From assembly GCF_006741185.1 (NCBI RefSeq), contig NZ_AP019379.1, forward strand, positions 372,001 through 436,000: a stretch of 64,000 nt of DNA, in the 5' to 3' direction. The notes below the pieces were generated by a model. It was not told the origin of the DNA. It did no database searches and was given only the letters and a program-made list of their open reading frames with translations. This DNA is from Buchnera aphidicola (Nipponaphis monzeni) (lineage in GTDB: Bacteria > Pseudomonadota > Gammaproteobacteria > Enterobacterales > Enterobacteriaceae). Made by a program: the position numbers and the translations under genes. This document shows positions 1 to 9,647 of this stretch, in pieces (within the stretch, counting starts at the first letter, position 1; each line of letters opens with the position of its first letter).

Positions 1-603
1 GTTAAAGTTATTACTAAAAAAAAAATAATTATATGTTATAAATATTGCGTTTGCGTATTAATTTTAATAAATGTTATTTTTTTATCTAGATGTCAAATTT
101 CTAATAATGTACAAAATAAAGTAAATATGTTTCACGTTAAATCTAACAAAAATAAATATTTGAATACAGAAAATAAAAAAATAAATATTTTTTTAAATAA
201 GATAATAATACAAGCATTACAAAATGCGCATATTTCTTTTTATGAAAACAAATTGTTAATAGATATTGTTTATAATAATAAAAATTATTTATATAATAGA
301 AAAAATGATTTAGAAAACGTAAGGAAAATGATAAATAAATATTTTAAATTTATTAAAATAATAAAAATTTCTGAAATAGATGATGTACTAAAAAAATTTA
401 AATTAACATTAAATAGTAATAGTTTATCTAAAGATAAAGTTTTATTAATAGCTAAATATATGAATGTTAGATACATACTATTTAATAATGTTATTAAAAA
501 TTTAGAACATATTTTGATAAATACAGAATTAGTAACTGTGGATGATAAAGAAATTATTTATAATAAATTGCAATTTTTTAATATAAAGAGATCAAATTAC
601 TAA
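1..603 (+). CDS. lpoB: LpoB (YcfM), outer-membrane lipoprotein activator of PBP1b; 5' end cut by window edge
   Basis: LpoB is an outer-membrane lipoprotein that reaches through the periplasm to stimulate the peptidoglycan synthase PBP1b. The frame is open from base 1 with no start codon before the ATG at 127, so the true start lies left of the window. The codons before 127 encode a hydrophobic stretch (CVCVLILINVIFLSRC) that looks like a lipoprotein signal ending in a lipobox-like L-S-R-C, with Cys at bases 91-93. The mature part aligns with E. coli LpoB: LLIDIV matches LLVDSV, then a helical segment, and the YILFNNVIKNLEHILINTEL region matches YVLYSSASGN...LQMQL. The Pro-rich linker of E. 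coli is much shorter here. The last codons lie inside a perfect 30-bp inverted repeat. Family assignment rests on pattern alignment; arginine at the -1 lipobox position is unusual. Confidence 0.75.
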   Translation, partial: VKVITKKKIIICYKYCVCVLILINVIFLSRCQISNNVQNKVNMFHVKSNKNKYLNTENKKINIFLNKIIIQALQNAHISFYENKLLIDIVYNNKNYLYNRKNDLENVRKMINKYFKFIKIIKISEIDDVLKKFKLTLNSNSLSKDKVLLIAKYMNVRYILFNNVIKNLEHILINTELVTVDDKEIIYNKLQFFNIKRSNY

Positions 604-640
604 ATTTAATAGTAATTTGATCTCTTTATATTAAAAAATT
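572..640 (+). terminator. 30-bp perfect inverted repeat at the end of lpoB
   Basis: Arms 572-601 and 611-640 are exact reverse complements, separated by a 9-base loop (602-610). The stem begins with T/A runs and has AAGAGATCAAATTACT at its core. It includes the last ten or so codons and the stop of lpoB, so it probably forms the transcript end of that gene, and could act on both strands. Confidence 0.75.
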
Positions 641-1456
641 TGTTTAATACAGAAAATATTTTTTATTTGCAAAATAATATGATACATTCAAAATTTTAAA
701 TATATTAAGTACATAATATATTACTACAATAATTTTTTTATTTACAGTAATGGTTAACTGATACAATTTATATTATATTTAAAAAAATATATTTTATTAA
801 TTAATAAAATAATTCATATACTTTATTAAAAGTAGTTAGTTTATAAAATATTTAAAAATTTTTTAATATTTAAAATTATTAATTAATAATTTTTAAAAAT
901 AATATTGAAAATGTAATTACTAAAATAATTTAATGTTGTATAGATAATATCTACTTATTATAGATATGAAAATTTTATATAAAACAAATAACACTTAGTT
1001 CAATGTGTAAGAATATTTACAAATATTTTACTGATAATATACCTATATATTACAAAAAATTTATTTTAATTATTTATAAAACTATAAATAAAATTAATAA
1101 CATGTTAAATACAAAAAATATAATTAAATATGCGTTAGAATTAAGTATATATATTTATATATCAATTTTTATTTTAATAAATTAATAGTGGTTATACTCT
1201 TGTATTAAATTAGTTATTTCTTTTTATAAACTATAAAACAGTAAGTGATTTAATGTGTCATATAAATTTTAACTGAAAATTTTACTAACATTAATTAATT
1301 TTGATTAAAAAATATTACTAACATAAGAGTACATAACTATTCTAAAATACTTATTAATATTGTATTTAAATAGTAATTTATTAATTATTATGTTTAATTA
1401 AACTTTTTTAATTTTTTTAAAATATATTTATATATTTATGTATTTAAAAAATTTAA
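641..1456. other. Non-coding spacer between lpoB and asnS
   Basis: About 0.8 kb, extremely AT-rich, with stops in all frames. A 60-codon frame at 1003-1185 is low-complexity Ile/Lys/Tyr and is not supported. In E. coli the porin gene ompF lies just downstream of asnS, so this could be the eroded site of a lost neighbour, but no porin remnant is recognisable. I see no RNA gene or repeat beyond AT-rich short palindromes. Confidence 0.6.
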
Positions 1457-2848
1457 TTAAAAATTTGAATTGTTTACTGTTCTAGGAAAAGGAATCATAT
1501 CTTTAACATTATTTAATCCTGTAATATAACATAAAAATCTCTCAAAACCTAATCCAAATCCAGAATGAGGTACAGTTCCATATTTTCTAATATCTCTATA
1601 CCACCAATAATCTTTAATATTTAGTTGGCACTCTAATAATCTTTGATCTAATTGTTTTAAACGTTCTTCTCTTTGTGAACCTCCTATTATTTCTCCCATT
1701 TTAGGAACTAAAATATCCATTGCTGCTACCGTTTTTTCGTCTTTATTTAATCGCATATAAAATGCTTTAAGCTCTTTAGGGTAATTTTTTATAATTATCG
1801 GCTGCAAAAAATAAATTTCTAAAAAAAAACGTTCATGTTCAGTTGAAATATCCATACCCCATATAACAGGTTCTTTAAAATGATTATTAAACTTTTTTAA
1901 AATGCGTATAGCTTCATCATATTCTATTTCAATAAATTTATTTTCAATAAAATTTGATAAACGTTTAATAATTGTATTATCAATATTTTTTTCAAGAAAT
2001 TCAATATCTAAAAAACATGAATCTAATACTTTTTTTACAGTATATTTTAATATATTTTGAGCTAATAAAATAATATCTTCTAAACTAGAAAAAGCTTGTT
2101 CTATTTCACACATCCAAAATTCTGATAAATGACGAGTTGTATTAGATGACTCAGCTCGAAAAGTTGGTCCAAATGTATATACTTTAGATACAGCACAAGC
2201 ATATGTTTCTAAAGTCAATTGTCCTGAAACAGTTAAAAATGTTTTTTTTCCAAAAAAATTTTTAGTATTGTCTGTAACATTTTTTTTATAGTAAGATGAA
2301 TTAACAGAATTTAAAGTAGAAACATAAAACATATTTCCAGCACCTTCTGCATTTAATTCAGTTATAATTGGAGTAGGAACCCAAGCAAAATCATTTAAAT
2401 AAAGAAAATTACGTAGGTAATGTGCAAAACAATTACGAATTCTAATGATTACTCCAAAGATATTTGTACGAGGTCTTAAATGAGATACTTCTCTTAAATA
2501 TTCTAAAGTATGTTTTTTAGAAGATATTGGGTATTTATTTGAATTTTTAATCCATCCAATAACTTTTATTTTATTTGCTTGTACTTCGTATTTTTGTTTA
2601 GTTCCTTTTGAATAAACTAATATACCATGTACTAAAATAGAACAACCTGTAGTTAAAAATAATAATTCTTTGAAATAATTCTTTACAGATGAATCTACTA
2701 TTACTTGTAACGATTTGACGCATGAACCATCATAAACATCGATGAAAGAAAATCCCATTTTAGAATTTCTCTTATTTTTTACCCAGCCATATATATTAAC
2801 TTCAGTATTGACTTTAATTTTTTCATCAAAAATTTTTTTTATAGACAT
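1457..2848 (-). CDS. asnS: Asparaginyl-tRNA synthetase
   Basis: Charges tRNA-Asn with asparagine using ATP; cytoplasmic class IIb synthetase, acting as a dimer. At 463 aa it is almost the E. coli length (466). The N-terminal OB-fold anticodon-binding domain (about residues 10-100) contains VNIYGWVKNKR. The catalytic domain has class II motif 2 at about residues 229-245 (FRAESSNTTRHLSEFW) and motif 3 at about 430-440 (GFGLGFERFL). The start ATG at 2848 gives the expected N-terminus. It stands alone on the minus strand, with trhO more than 1 kb upstream, so it is probably transcribed by itself. No truncation or missing motif is visible. Identification is secure. Confidence 0.97.
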   Translation of the reverse strand: MSIKKIFDEKIKVNTEVNIYGWVKNKRNSKMGFSFIDVYDGSCVKSLQVIVDSSVKNYFKELLFLTTGCSILVHGILVYSKGTKQKYEVQANKIKVIGWIKNSNKYPISSKKHTLEYLREVSHLRPRTNIFGVIIRIRNCFAHYLRNFLYLNDFAWVPTPIITELNAEGAGNMFYVSTLNSVNSSYYKKNVTDNTKNFFGKKTFLTVSGQLTLETYACAVSKVYTFGPTFRAESSNTTRHLSEFWMCEIEQAFSSLEDIILLAQNILKYTVKKVLDSCFLDIEFLEKNIDNTIIKRLSNFIENKFIEIEYDEAIRILKKFNNHFKEPVIWGMDISTEHERFFLEIYFLQPIIIKNYPKELKAFYMRLNKDEKTVAAMDILVPKMGEIIGGSQREERLKQLDQRLLECQLNIKDYWWYRDIRKYGTVPHSGFGLGFERFLCYITGLNNVKDMIPFPRTVNNSNF

Positions 2849-2971
2849 TACTATTATGTTTTATCCTTTAAAATGAACGATTGAACAATTAAGTAATTAA
2901 TAGATTTAATATTAAAAATATGTTTTATTAAAAATATTTTTTTAATTTTATTAAAAATTGTTTTTAAATTA

Positions 2972-3010
2972 TGTTTATAACATTTTTTATATAAAAAAAT
3001 GTTATAAACA
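2972..3010. terminator. 17-bp hairpin between asnS and trhO
   Basis: Arms 2972-2988 and 2994-3010 are perfect reverse complements (core GTTTATAACATTTTTT) with a 5-base loop. It lies more than 850 bases beyond the end of trhO and about 125 bases upstream of asnS, so it may be a leftover terminator of a gene now lost. Confidence 0.5.
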
Positions 3011-3188
3011 ATTGACATTATTTTTCATATTATGAAAAATAATTAATTTAATGATATTGTATAATTATTATTAATAATAACATTATTTATATAATAAAAT
3101 GAAAAATTAAGTTAAATAAGTATTAAAGTATTTAAAATCATAAAAACGTAATATATTTTACTTTATAATTAAATAATTATTATTATAT

Positions 3189-3229
3189 ATAATACTATAT
3201 TATATAGTACCTATATAATATAGTATTAT
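3189..3229. repeat. 19-bp perfect palindromic hairpin
   Basis: Arms 3189-3207 and 3211-3229 are exact reverse complements around a 3-base loop (TAC). The arms contain a few G/C positions that all pair. Neither strand shows a clear U-tract, so its role is open: eroded terminator, RNA processing site, or chance in AT-rich DNA. Confidence 0.5.
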
Positions 3230-3863
3230 GAAATTAAATTTAATTAATTTTTTATATTTTATATTTAAAATCAATAATCCGATGTTTTTAAAAAATAACG
3301 TTATCGATATATATATTAATGTGATAGTGTTTTTTATTTAAAATCAATTAGTGTAATTTATATATTATTGCTAAATATGTAGAACACATAATTATTTATA
3401 AAATTAATTATAAAAAGTATATATATTATTAATATATTAATGTATTATTGCATAATATATAATATATAAAGTAAATATTTTTTTAAACTATTCTTTTTAA
3501 AATTATTTTAGACATAAACAAAAAAATTTTTTATACACTTAATTAGTTAATTTATAGAAATATTTATTTTATAATAAAAAATTATAATATTATTATTAAT
3601 AATTATGAAATTAATGATTATAAGATATTTTTTTAAAAAAAATGAAAATAAACATTTTTTTAAAAAAAATTAAATATATAATTTTGTACAAAAAAAATTT
3701 TTTTAATTTAATAACAATTAAATAAGTATTATATAGATAATATTAAAAAATTATTATTAAATGCAATAACAATAAAAAAATATAAAAAGAGTTGCATTAA
3801 TAATGTACTTTAAAAAAAAAATTATTGTTTAATTTTTTAATAGTATTTAATCGCTTATTTATT

Positions 3864-4766
3864 CTAAAAAAAATTTTTATACATACATTTTAATGAACAA
3901 TATCCATTTAATGTGTTAAAACAACATGGACATTGTATAAATAAAAGGTTACATTTTTTATTTTTACAATTAATGTAAAAATCATATGATTTTTTACAAT
4001 TTAAACATGTACCTAAACAATCGTTAGATATAGTTTCATACATACGTAAATCAAAAACAAAATTTTTACCTTTAAATAGAATAGATAAATTATTTTTTTT
4101 AGCTTCATTGACATATCCTATAATACCTCCTCGTATATGATATACATTTTTAAAATGGTTATACAACATCCATGCAGTTGTTTTTTCACAACGAATACCA
4201 CCTGTACAATATAAAATAATATTATTTTTTTTAAATTTGTTTAAATAAGGTACTAATTTTGGTATTTGTTGCCTGAAAGTCTTTGATAAAATATTAATTG
4301 AATTTTTAAAATGTCCAATAGCATATTCATAACTATTTCTAATATCAACAAATATACTATCATTAGAATAAAACATTTTGTTTACTGTTGATGCATCTAA
4401 ATATTTGCCTACAATATTAGGATTAAAGTTTATATCTACGATTCCATCATTTACAATATTTTTACGCACCTTAATTTTTAAAGTAACAAACGATTGCCTC
4501 GTATTGTCTAAAGATATATTTATTAAAACGTTTTTTAATGCGATATGTAACGTGTAAATAAAATTTTTAATTTTTAAAAAATAGTTTTTTAACACGCTTA
4601 TCTGAGCATTTATACCTTCTTGAGATATATAAATTCTTCCTAAAGTTTTTGTTTTTTTAAAAAAACATAGTAATGTGTTTTTTAATATTTTAGGGTCTGC
4701 TATAAAAAAATATTTATAAAAAGACACAGTAATTCTATTATTTTTTTGTAGATACAATGAATTCAT
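3864..4766 (-). CDS. trhO: tRNA uridine(34) hydroxylase TrhO (YceA), rhodanese family
   Basis: TrhO hydroxylates U34 of tRNAs on the way to 5-(carboxy)methoxyuridine, an oxygen-dependent step. The protein keeps the N-terminal YceA-specific domain (SFYKYFFIADP near residue 15, EGINAQISV near 50-58) and a rhodanese domain with the active-site loop CTGGIRCEKT at residues 187-196. A cysteine-rich tail (CLGTCLNC, CPCC, C near the end) resembles the E. coli C-terminal metal-binding-like segment. It is 300 aa against about 350 in E. coli; the loss is at the C-terminus, after the last Cys pair. The ATG at 4766 places the SFYKYF block at the expected distance from the start. No operon partner is adjacent. 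Confidence 0.92.
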   Translation of the reverse strand: MNSLYLQKNNRITVSFYKYFFIADPKILKNTLLCFFKKTKTLGRIYISQEGINAQISVLKNYFLKIKNFIYTLHIALKNVLINISLDNTRQSFVTLKIKVRKNIVNDGIVDINFNPNIVGKYLDASTVNKMFYSNDSIFVDIRNSYEYAIGHFKNSINILSKTFRQQIPKLVPYLNKFKKNNIILYCTGGIRCEKTTAWMLYNHFKNVYHIRGGIIGYVNEAKKNNLSILFKGKNFVFDLRMYETISNDCLGTCLNCKKSYDFYINCKNKKCNLLFIQCPCCFNTLNGYCSLKCMYKNFF

Positions 4767-5017
4767 GTTTTAATAAACCTTATATATTTTAATAAAATCA
4801 GAATATATAAAAATATATGAATATTTGTTTAAAAATAAATATTTCCAATTGTTAATACTATAAATATAGTATATTTATCTATTAATTTAAAAAAATATAA
4901 TTATTAATTTTTTAATATAACTTAAATTTAATATTTTTTTTATTTTTTATTTTATAAACATTTAAAATTACTCAATTAAAATTAAAAACAATAAATTAAT
5001 ATATAAATTTAATATTA

Positions 5018-7864
5018 TTAATATTTTAATATATTTTTTTGTTTTAAAAGTAATTTGTTTAACGTTATTTTATAACTTATTAAACGTTTTTTTTCTAGCA
5101 TAACAATATTATTAGGAGCTTTTTGTAAAAAATTTTTGTTTAATAATTTAATTGTAATTTGATTAACGGATGTTTTTATTTTATTTATTTTTTTTATTAT
5201 TATTTGTAATTCTAATTTTTTATTTACATTTGTTTTTATTGAAATTAAAATTTCTATGTTGTTGATTATTCTAACAATACTATTAAAATTTACTACATTG
5301 GTATACATTACTTCAATGTTGTTAAATTTAGTTATTTGTTTTAAATAAAACTTATGATTTTGAATAATTAATTGGTTATAAGAAGAAAGTTTTACGAAAA
5401 ATATACTAACACATTCCAAATTAGACGCATTAAGTTCTAATTTAAGTTTACGTAATCCAATGATAATTTTTTGTAACCATTTCATATCGTTAATAATTAT
5501 ATGTTGATTATCAACATAATTTATTTTATATTTAGGAAATTTTTCTAACATAATACTAATATTTTTATTTTTTTTTAAACACTGTATTTTTTTCCAAATA
5601 AATTCTGTAATAAAAGGTATTATAGGGTGCATTAATAAAAGTATTTTTTCCAATACTGTAACTAAAACAGATTTTGTTTCATTAAATATTAACTTTTTTT
5701 CTTTATTAAGTGATATTTTAGAAAATTCTAAATACCAATCACAAAAAGTATTTTTAACAAAATTAAACATTATATTCGATGCCAAATCAAACCTATAACT
5801 ATCTAAAGATTTTCTATACGATTTAATTACATTATTTAATTTAATCAAAATCCATTGATTAGAAAAAGATAAATTATTAATTTCGATATTAATTAATGAT
5901 GTATTATGTTTTATAGTAATAAGTACGAAGCGTCCAGCATTCCAAAGTTTGTTACAAAAATTTCTATACCCCTTTAAACGATCCATATCCCAATATATAT
6001 CACGTGAAGTAGATGCTAAAGAAGTAAAAGTAAATCTTAAAGCATCTGTTCCAATTGGTTCAATTCCTTTTGGAAATTCTTTTTTTGTTTTTTTAATAAT
6101 TTGTTTTTTTAATTTAATTTGCATCATATTAGTAGTTCTTTTCTCTAAAAGATTTTTTAAAGAAATTCCATCAATTACATCGATTGGATCAATTATATTT
6201 CCTTTAGATTTAGACATTTTTTGCCCTGATTCATCTTTAATCAATCCAGTAATATATACCTTTTTAAAAGGTACTATAGGTTTTCCTTTTTTATCTTTTA
6301 TAAAATGCATACTAAGCATAATTATTCTAGCAATCCAAAAAAAAATTATGTCAAATCCACTTACTAAAACATTAGTAGGATAAAATTTTTTAAAAAATTT
6401 TTTTTGGTTAGGCCACCCTAAAGAAGTACAAATCCATAATGCAGAAGAAAACCATGTATCTAACACATCAGGTTCTTGAACTAAAGTAACATTTTTTAAT
6501 ATACTAAATTTTTTTCGTATGTCTAATTCATTTTTTCCTACATATATTGTATTTTTTGAATCAAACCAAACGGGAATTCTATGTCCCCACCATAATTGTC
6601 TAGAAATACACCAATCTTTAATATTACTCATCCAAGAGAAATACATATTTCTATATTGTTTTGGGATAATTTTTATAGTATTGTAATGTACTGCGGCTGT
6701 AGCTGTATTAGCTAATTTTTTTACTTTTAAAAACCACTGATTAGTTAATCTAGGTTCAATAACTTCATTTGTTCTATCTCCATAAGGTATTATTGAAGTG
6801 TGTTTAAATGTGTATTTAATTAAATGTAAATCATTTAATAAACTAATAACAATCTTCCTAGCAACAAACCTATCTAAATTATGTAAATTACTAGGAATAA
6901 CGATTCGTTCTGAAGTAATTTCGTTACTTTGGTAATCAAATATTTTAGGATTTGCACAAATTTTACCATCTTCTGTAAAAATATTAATCATTGACAATTT
7001 ATGTTTAAGTCCAATCTCGTAATCAGTAAAATTATGAGCAGGAGTAACTTTTACACAACCTGTACCTTTTTTCATATCTATATCGTTATCAGTTATTATA
7101 TCAATAACTCTATTAATCAATGGCACAAGCACTTTTTTACCAATAAGTTTTGCATACCTAGAATCTTTAGGGTTTACAGCAACCGCAACATCAGCAAATA
7201 TTGTTTCTGGTCTAGTAGTCGCTACGATAATATGTTGTTTGTTATCATTAGCAAAAGGATATTTAATATACCATATATTTCCTTTTTTAGAACGGTGTTC
7301 AATTTCTAAATCAGAAATAACAGTTTTAAGTTTGGAATCCCAATTAACTAAAGTCTTTTTTCTATAAATTAAATTTTCTTTATACAAACAAATAAATGCT
7401 TTTTGTACAGCTTTTGTAATATTAGGATCTAAAGTAAATAATTCACGATCCCAATCTACAGAGCTTCCTAATCTTCTTATTTGATTAGTTATTTTATTAT
7501 TTATTTCATTTTTCCAATCCCATATTTTTTGTACAAAGTCTTTTCTAGAATAATAATCTCTAGTTTTATTTTCTTCTAACATTATTTTGCGTTCTACAAT
7601 CATTTGAGTTGCTATTCCAGCATGATCTGTACCTACTTGCCATAATGTATTTTTCCCTTGCATTCTATTATATCTAATTAAAATATCCATAATAGTTTGT
7701 TGAAATGCATGCCCCATATGTAAATTGCCAGTAATATTTGGAGGTGGCATAACTATACAAAAATATTTTTTATTTAAATTATCTTGAAACTTAAACAATC
7801 CATATTTTTCCCATTTATTATATAAAACAGTTTCAATATTTTTTGGATCATAAATTTTTTTCAT
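5018..7864 (-). CDS. valS: Valyl-tRNA synthetase
   Basis: Charges tRNA-Val; monomeric class Ia synthetase with an editing domain that removes misactivated threonine. The length of 948 aa equals the E. coli enzyme (951). The HIGH-type motif is PPPNITGNLHMGH at residues 41-52, the KMSKS loop appears as QKMSKSKGN in the middle of the chain, and the editing domain contains ATTRPETIFADVAVAV. The C-terminal Lys/Ile-rich segment fits the family's coiled-coil arm. In E. coli valS follows pepA and holC; here pepA lies directly upstream on the same strand after 271 bases, with no holC. Intact. Confidence 0.97.
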   Translation of the reverse strand: MKKIYDPKNIETVLYNKWEKYGLFKFQDNLNKKYFCIVMPPPNITGNLHMGHAFQQTIMDILIRYNRMQGKNTLWQVGTDHAGIATQMIVERKIMLEENKTRDYYSRKDFVQKIWDWKNEINNKITNQIRRLGSSVDWDRELFTLDPNITKAVQKAFICLYKENLIYRKKTLVNWDSKLKTVISDLEIEHRSKKGNIWYIKYPFANDNKQHIIVATTRPETIFADVAVAVNPKDSRYAKLIGKKVLVPLINRVIDIITDNDIDMKKGTGCVKVTPAHNFTDYEIGLKHKLSMINIFTEDGKICANPKIFDYQSNEITSERIVIPSNLHNLDRFVARKIVISLLNDLHLIKYTFKHTSIIPYGDRTNEVIEPRLTNQWFLKVKKLANTATAAVHYNTIKIIPKQYRNMYFSWMSNIKDWCISRQLWWGHRIPVWFDSKNTIYVGKNELDIRKKFSILKNVTLVQEPDVLDTWFSSALWICTSLGWPNQKKFFKKFYPTNVLVSGFDIIFFWIARIIMLSMHFIKDKKGKPIVPFKKVYITGLIKDESGQKMSKSKGNIIDPIDVIDGISLKNLLEKRTTNMMQIKLKKQIIKKTKKEFPKGIEPIGTDALRFTFTSLASTSRDIYWDMDRLKGYRNFCNKLWNAGRFVLITIKHNTSLINIEINNLSFSNQWILIKLNNVIKSYRKSLDSYRFDLASNIMFNFVKNTFCDWYLEFSKISLNKEKKLIFNETKSVLVTVLEKILLLMHPIIPFITEFIWKKIQCLKKNKNISIMLEKFPKYKINYVDNQHIIINDMKWLQKIIIGLRKLKLELNASNLECVSIFFVKLSSYNQLIIQNHKFYLKQITKFNNIEVMYTNVVNFNSIVRIINNIEILISIKTNVNKKLELQIIIKKINKIKTSVNQITIKLLNKNFLQKAPNNIVMLEKKRLISYKITLNKLLLKQKNILKY

Positions 7865-8135
7865 TTATATTTTTTAATGTCATTATTATATGTAATGATA
7901 TTACCTTTGTTTAAAAAAAAACATAATTTATTGTAAATACAAAAATTTCCAATAATAAATAAGTTAAATAATAAATAGTTTTATTATAAATAATTTTTTG
8001 AAATTATTATTTATTAATACAGTATATACTGTAATAATGTTTTATATAAATTTATTATATTATAATTTAAAATTGAAAATGTTTAAATACACATTTATTT
8101 ATATTATAACTATTAAATTTGAAATTTTCAAAGTA

Positions 8136-9647
8136 CTAAATATTAGTATTAGTTAATCCTCTACGCATTAAAAATTGCATTAATAGCAATATTGGACGAC
8201 CAGTTGAACTCATTTTTTTACCAGATGTCCAAGCGGTACCTGCAATGTCTAAATGAGCCCATCTGTATTTTTTAGCAAATTTTGATAAAAAGCAAGCAGC
8301 AGTGATTGCTCCAGCCGAATTGCCTCCAATGTTACTTATATCAGCTATATTAGATTTTATTTTTTTAAAATATTCAGTAAACATTGGTAAATTCCATACT
8401 TTATCGTTAGTAATTTCTGAAGCTTCTAATAATTCTTGAATCAATAATTGATCATTTGATAATAAACCACTAGCTATGTTACCTAAAGCAATTACACATG
8501 CCCCTGTTAATGTGGCAATATCTATAACTAATTCTGGAGAAAATTTTTCTACAAAAGTTAAAACATCACATAAAATCAATCTTCCTTCAGCATCTGTATC
8601 TAAAATTTCTACAGTTTTTCCTGACATAGTTTTAATTATATCTCCTGGTCTAAAAGAAGAATCTCCTAACATATTTTCTCCAGTGGCTAGAACACCTATT
8701 ACTCTTAAAGGTAATTGTAATTCGGCTAATATTAACATAATACCGTATACTACAGAAGCTCCACTCATATCATATTTCATTTCATGTAAACCAGACGAAG
8801 GTTTAATTGATATACCACCTGAATCAAATGTTACACCTTTTCCTATTAAAATAATTGGTTTACTATTAATTGGATTTTTACCTTTATAATTTATATTAAT
8901 CATTAAAGGTTTATTAGAAGAACCTTGTCCTACAGCAGCATATGCAAACATTCCTAATTTTATTATTTTTTCATAATTAATAACTTCATGACTAATCCAT
9001 TTACTATATTGCTTTGATAAATTGATTACTTGATTGGCTAAATAAGATGGAGTACAAACATTAGGTGGTGTGTTGGCCAAATTTTTAGCTGCTTTTATTC
9101 CTAACGATATAGCTAAGGCATGTTTAATAGCCATTACACCAATTTTTGAATCAATTTCAGTTGAAACATTTATTATTAATTCCTTGAATAACTCTGGTCT
9201 ATTTTTTTTATAACTTTTAAATTCATCAAAAAAATAATTAACACTAGTAATATGTTCAATTATTATTCTAATTTTCCAATAAATGTCTTGTTCATATACA
9301 AATAATTCTGTTAAACAAATAAGAACGATTTTAGCAGTAATTTTTTTTAATACAATAATAAAACTTTGTAATATTTTTTTATAATCATACGTACTTAAAT
9401 ATAACCGTTTACCACAACCTATTAATAATACTCTACGACATGAAACATAAGGTACATTATATAATAATAAACTTTCTCCTATATTTCCGTTAAAATCTTT
9501 ATAATTTAAAATTTTGCTCAAATACCCTTTACTAACTATATCTAATTCTTTAGCTGATTCAGAAAAATCGTTTGTTTCAAATATTGCTAAAATAATACAA
9601 TCACTTTTTTCAATTTTTAAATTACAATTTTTTGCTAAAAAATTCAT
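8136..9647 (-). CDS. pepA: Leucyl aminopeptidase PepA (family M17)
   Basis: PepA is a hexameric, two-metal cytosolic aminopeptidase that removes N-terminal residues; in E. coli it also binds DNA at cer and carAB. Catalytic blocks are intact: GKGVTFDSGGISIKPS carries the metal-binding Lys and Asp, and the signature appears as ILDTDAEGRL, followed by TLTGACVIALG. The frame is open further upstream to an ATG at 9695, but I chose the ATG at 9647: it has an AAAGGTG ribosome-binding site just before it, its N-terminus MNFLAKNCNL aligns with E. coli MEFSVKSGSP, and it gives 503 aa, exactly the E. coli length. It precedes valS on the same strand, and the upstream spacer separates it from divergent argI. 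Confidence 0.96.
   Translation of the reverse strand: MNFLAKNCNLKIEKSDCIILAIFETNDFSESAKELDIVSKGYLSKILNYKDFNGNIGESLLLYNVPYVSCRRVLLIGCGKRLYLSTYDYKKILQSFIIVLKKITAKIVLICLTELFVYEQDIYWKIRIIIEHITSVNYFFDEFKSYKKNRPELFKELIINVSTEIDSKIGVMAIKHALAISLGIKAAKNLANTPPNVCTPSYLANQVINLSKQYSKWISHEVINYEKIIKLGMFAYAAVGQGSSNKPLMININYKGKNPINSKPIILIGKGVTFDSGGISIKPSSGLHEMKYDMSGASVVYGIMLILAELQLPLRVIGVLATGENMLGDSSFRPGDIIKTMSGKTVEILDTDAEGRLILCDVLTFVEKFSPELVIDIATLTGACVIALGNIASGLLSNDQLLIQELLEASEITNDKVWNLPMFTEYFKKIKSNIADISNIGGNSAGAITAACFLSKFAKKYRWAHLDIAGTAWTSGKKMSSTGRPILLLMQFLMRRGLTNTNI

Larger units (their letters stand above)
2849..3863. other. Non-coding spacer between asnS and trhO with three palindromes
   Basis: About 1 kb with no credible reading frame. 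It holds three hairpin or palindrome structures (2972-3010, 3017-3043 and 3189-3229) and otherwise only A/T runs. The palindrome at 3017-3043 has 13-base arms around a single base. The asnS promoter must lie in the left part, but AT-richness makes any -10/-35 call arbitrary. Confidence 0.6.

Noticed and set aside
1003..1185. 60-codon plus-strand frame between lpoB and asnS
   Set aside because: Low-complexity Ile/Lys/Tyr composition, no ribosome-binding site and no family resemblance; such frames are expected by chance in AT-rich spacers.
5949..6383. 144-codon frame antisense to valS
   Set aside because: Entirely inside valS, which is intact and strongly conserved on the other strand; it is a shadow of its codon pattern.
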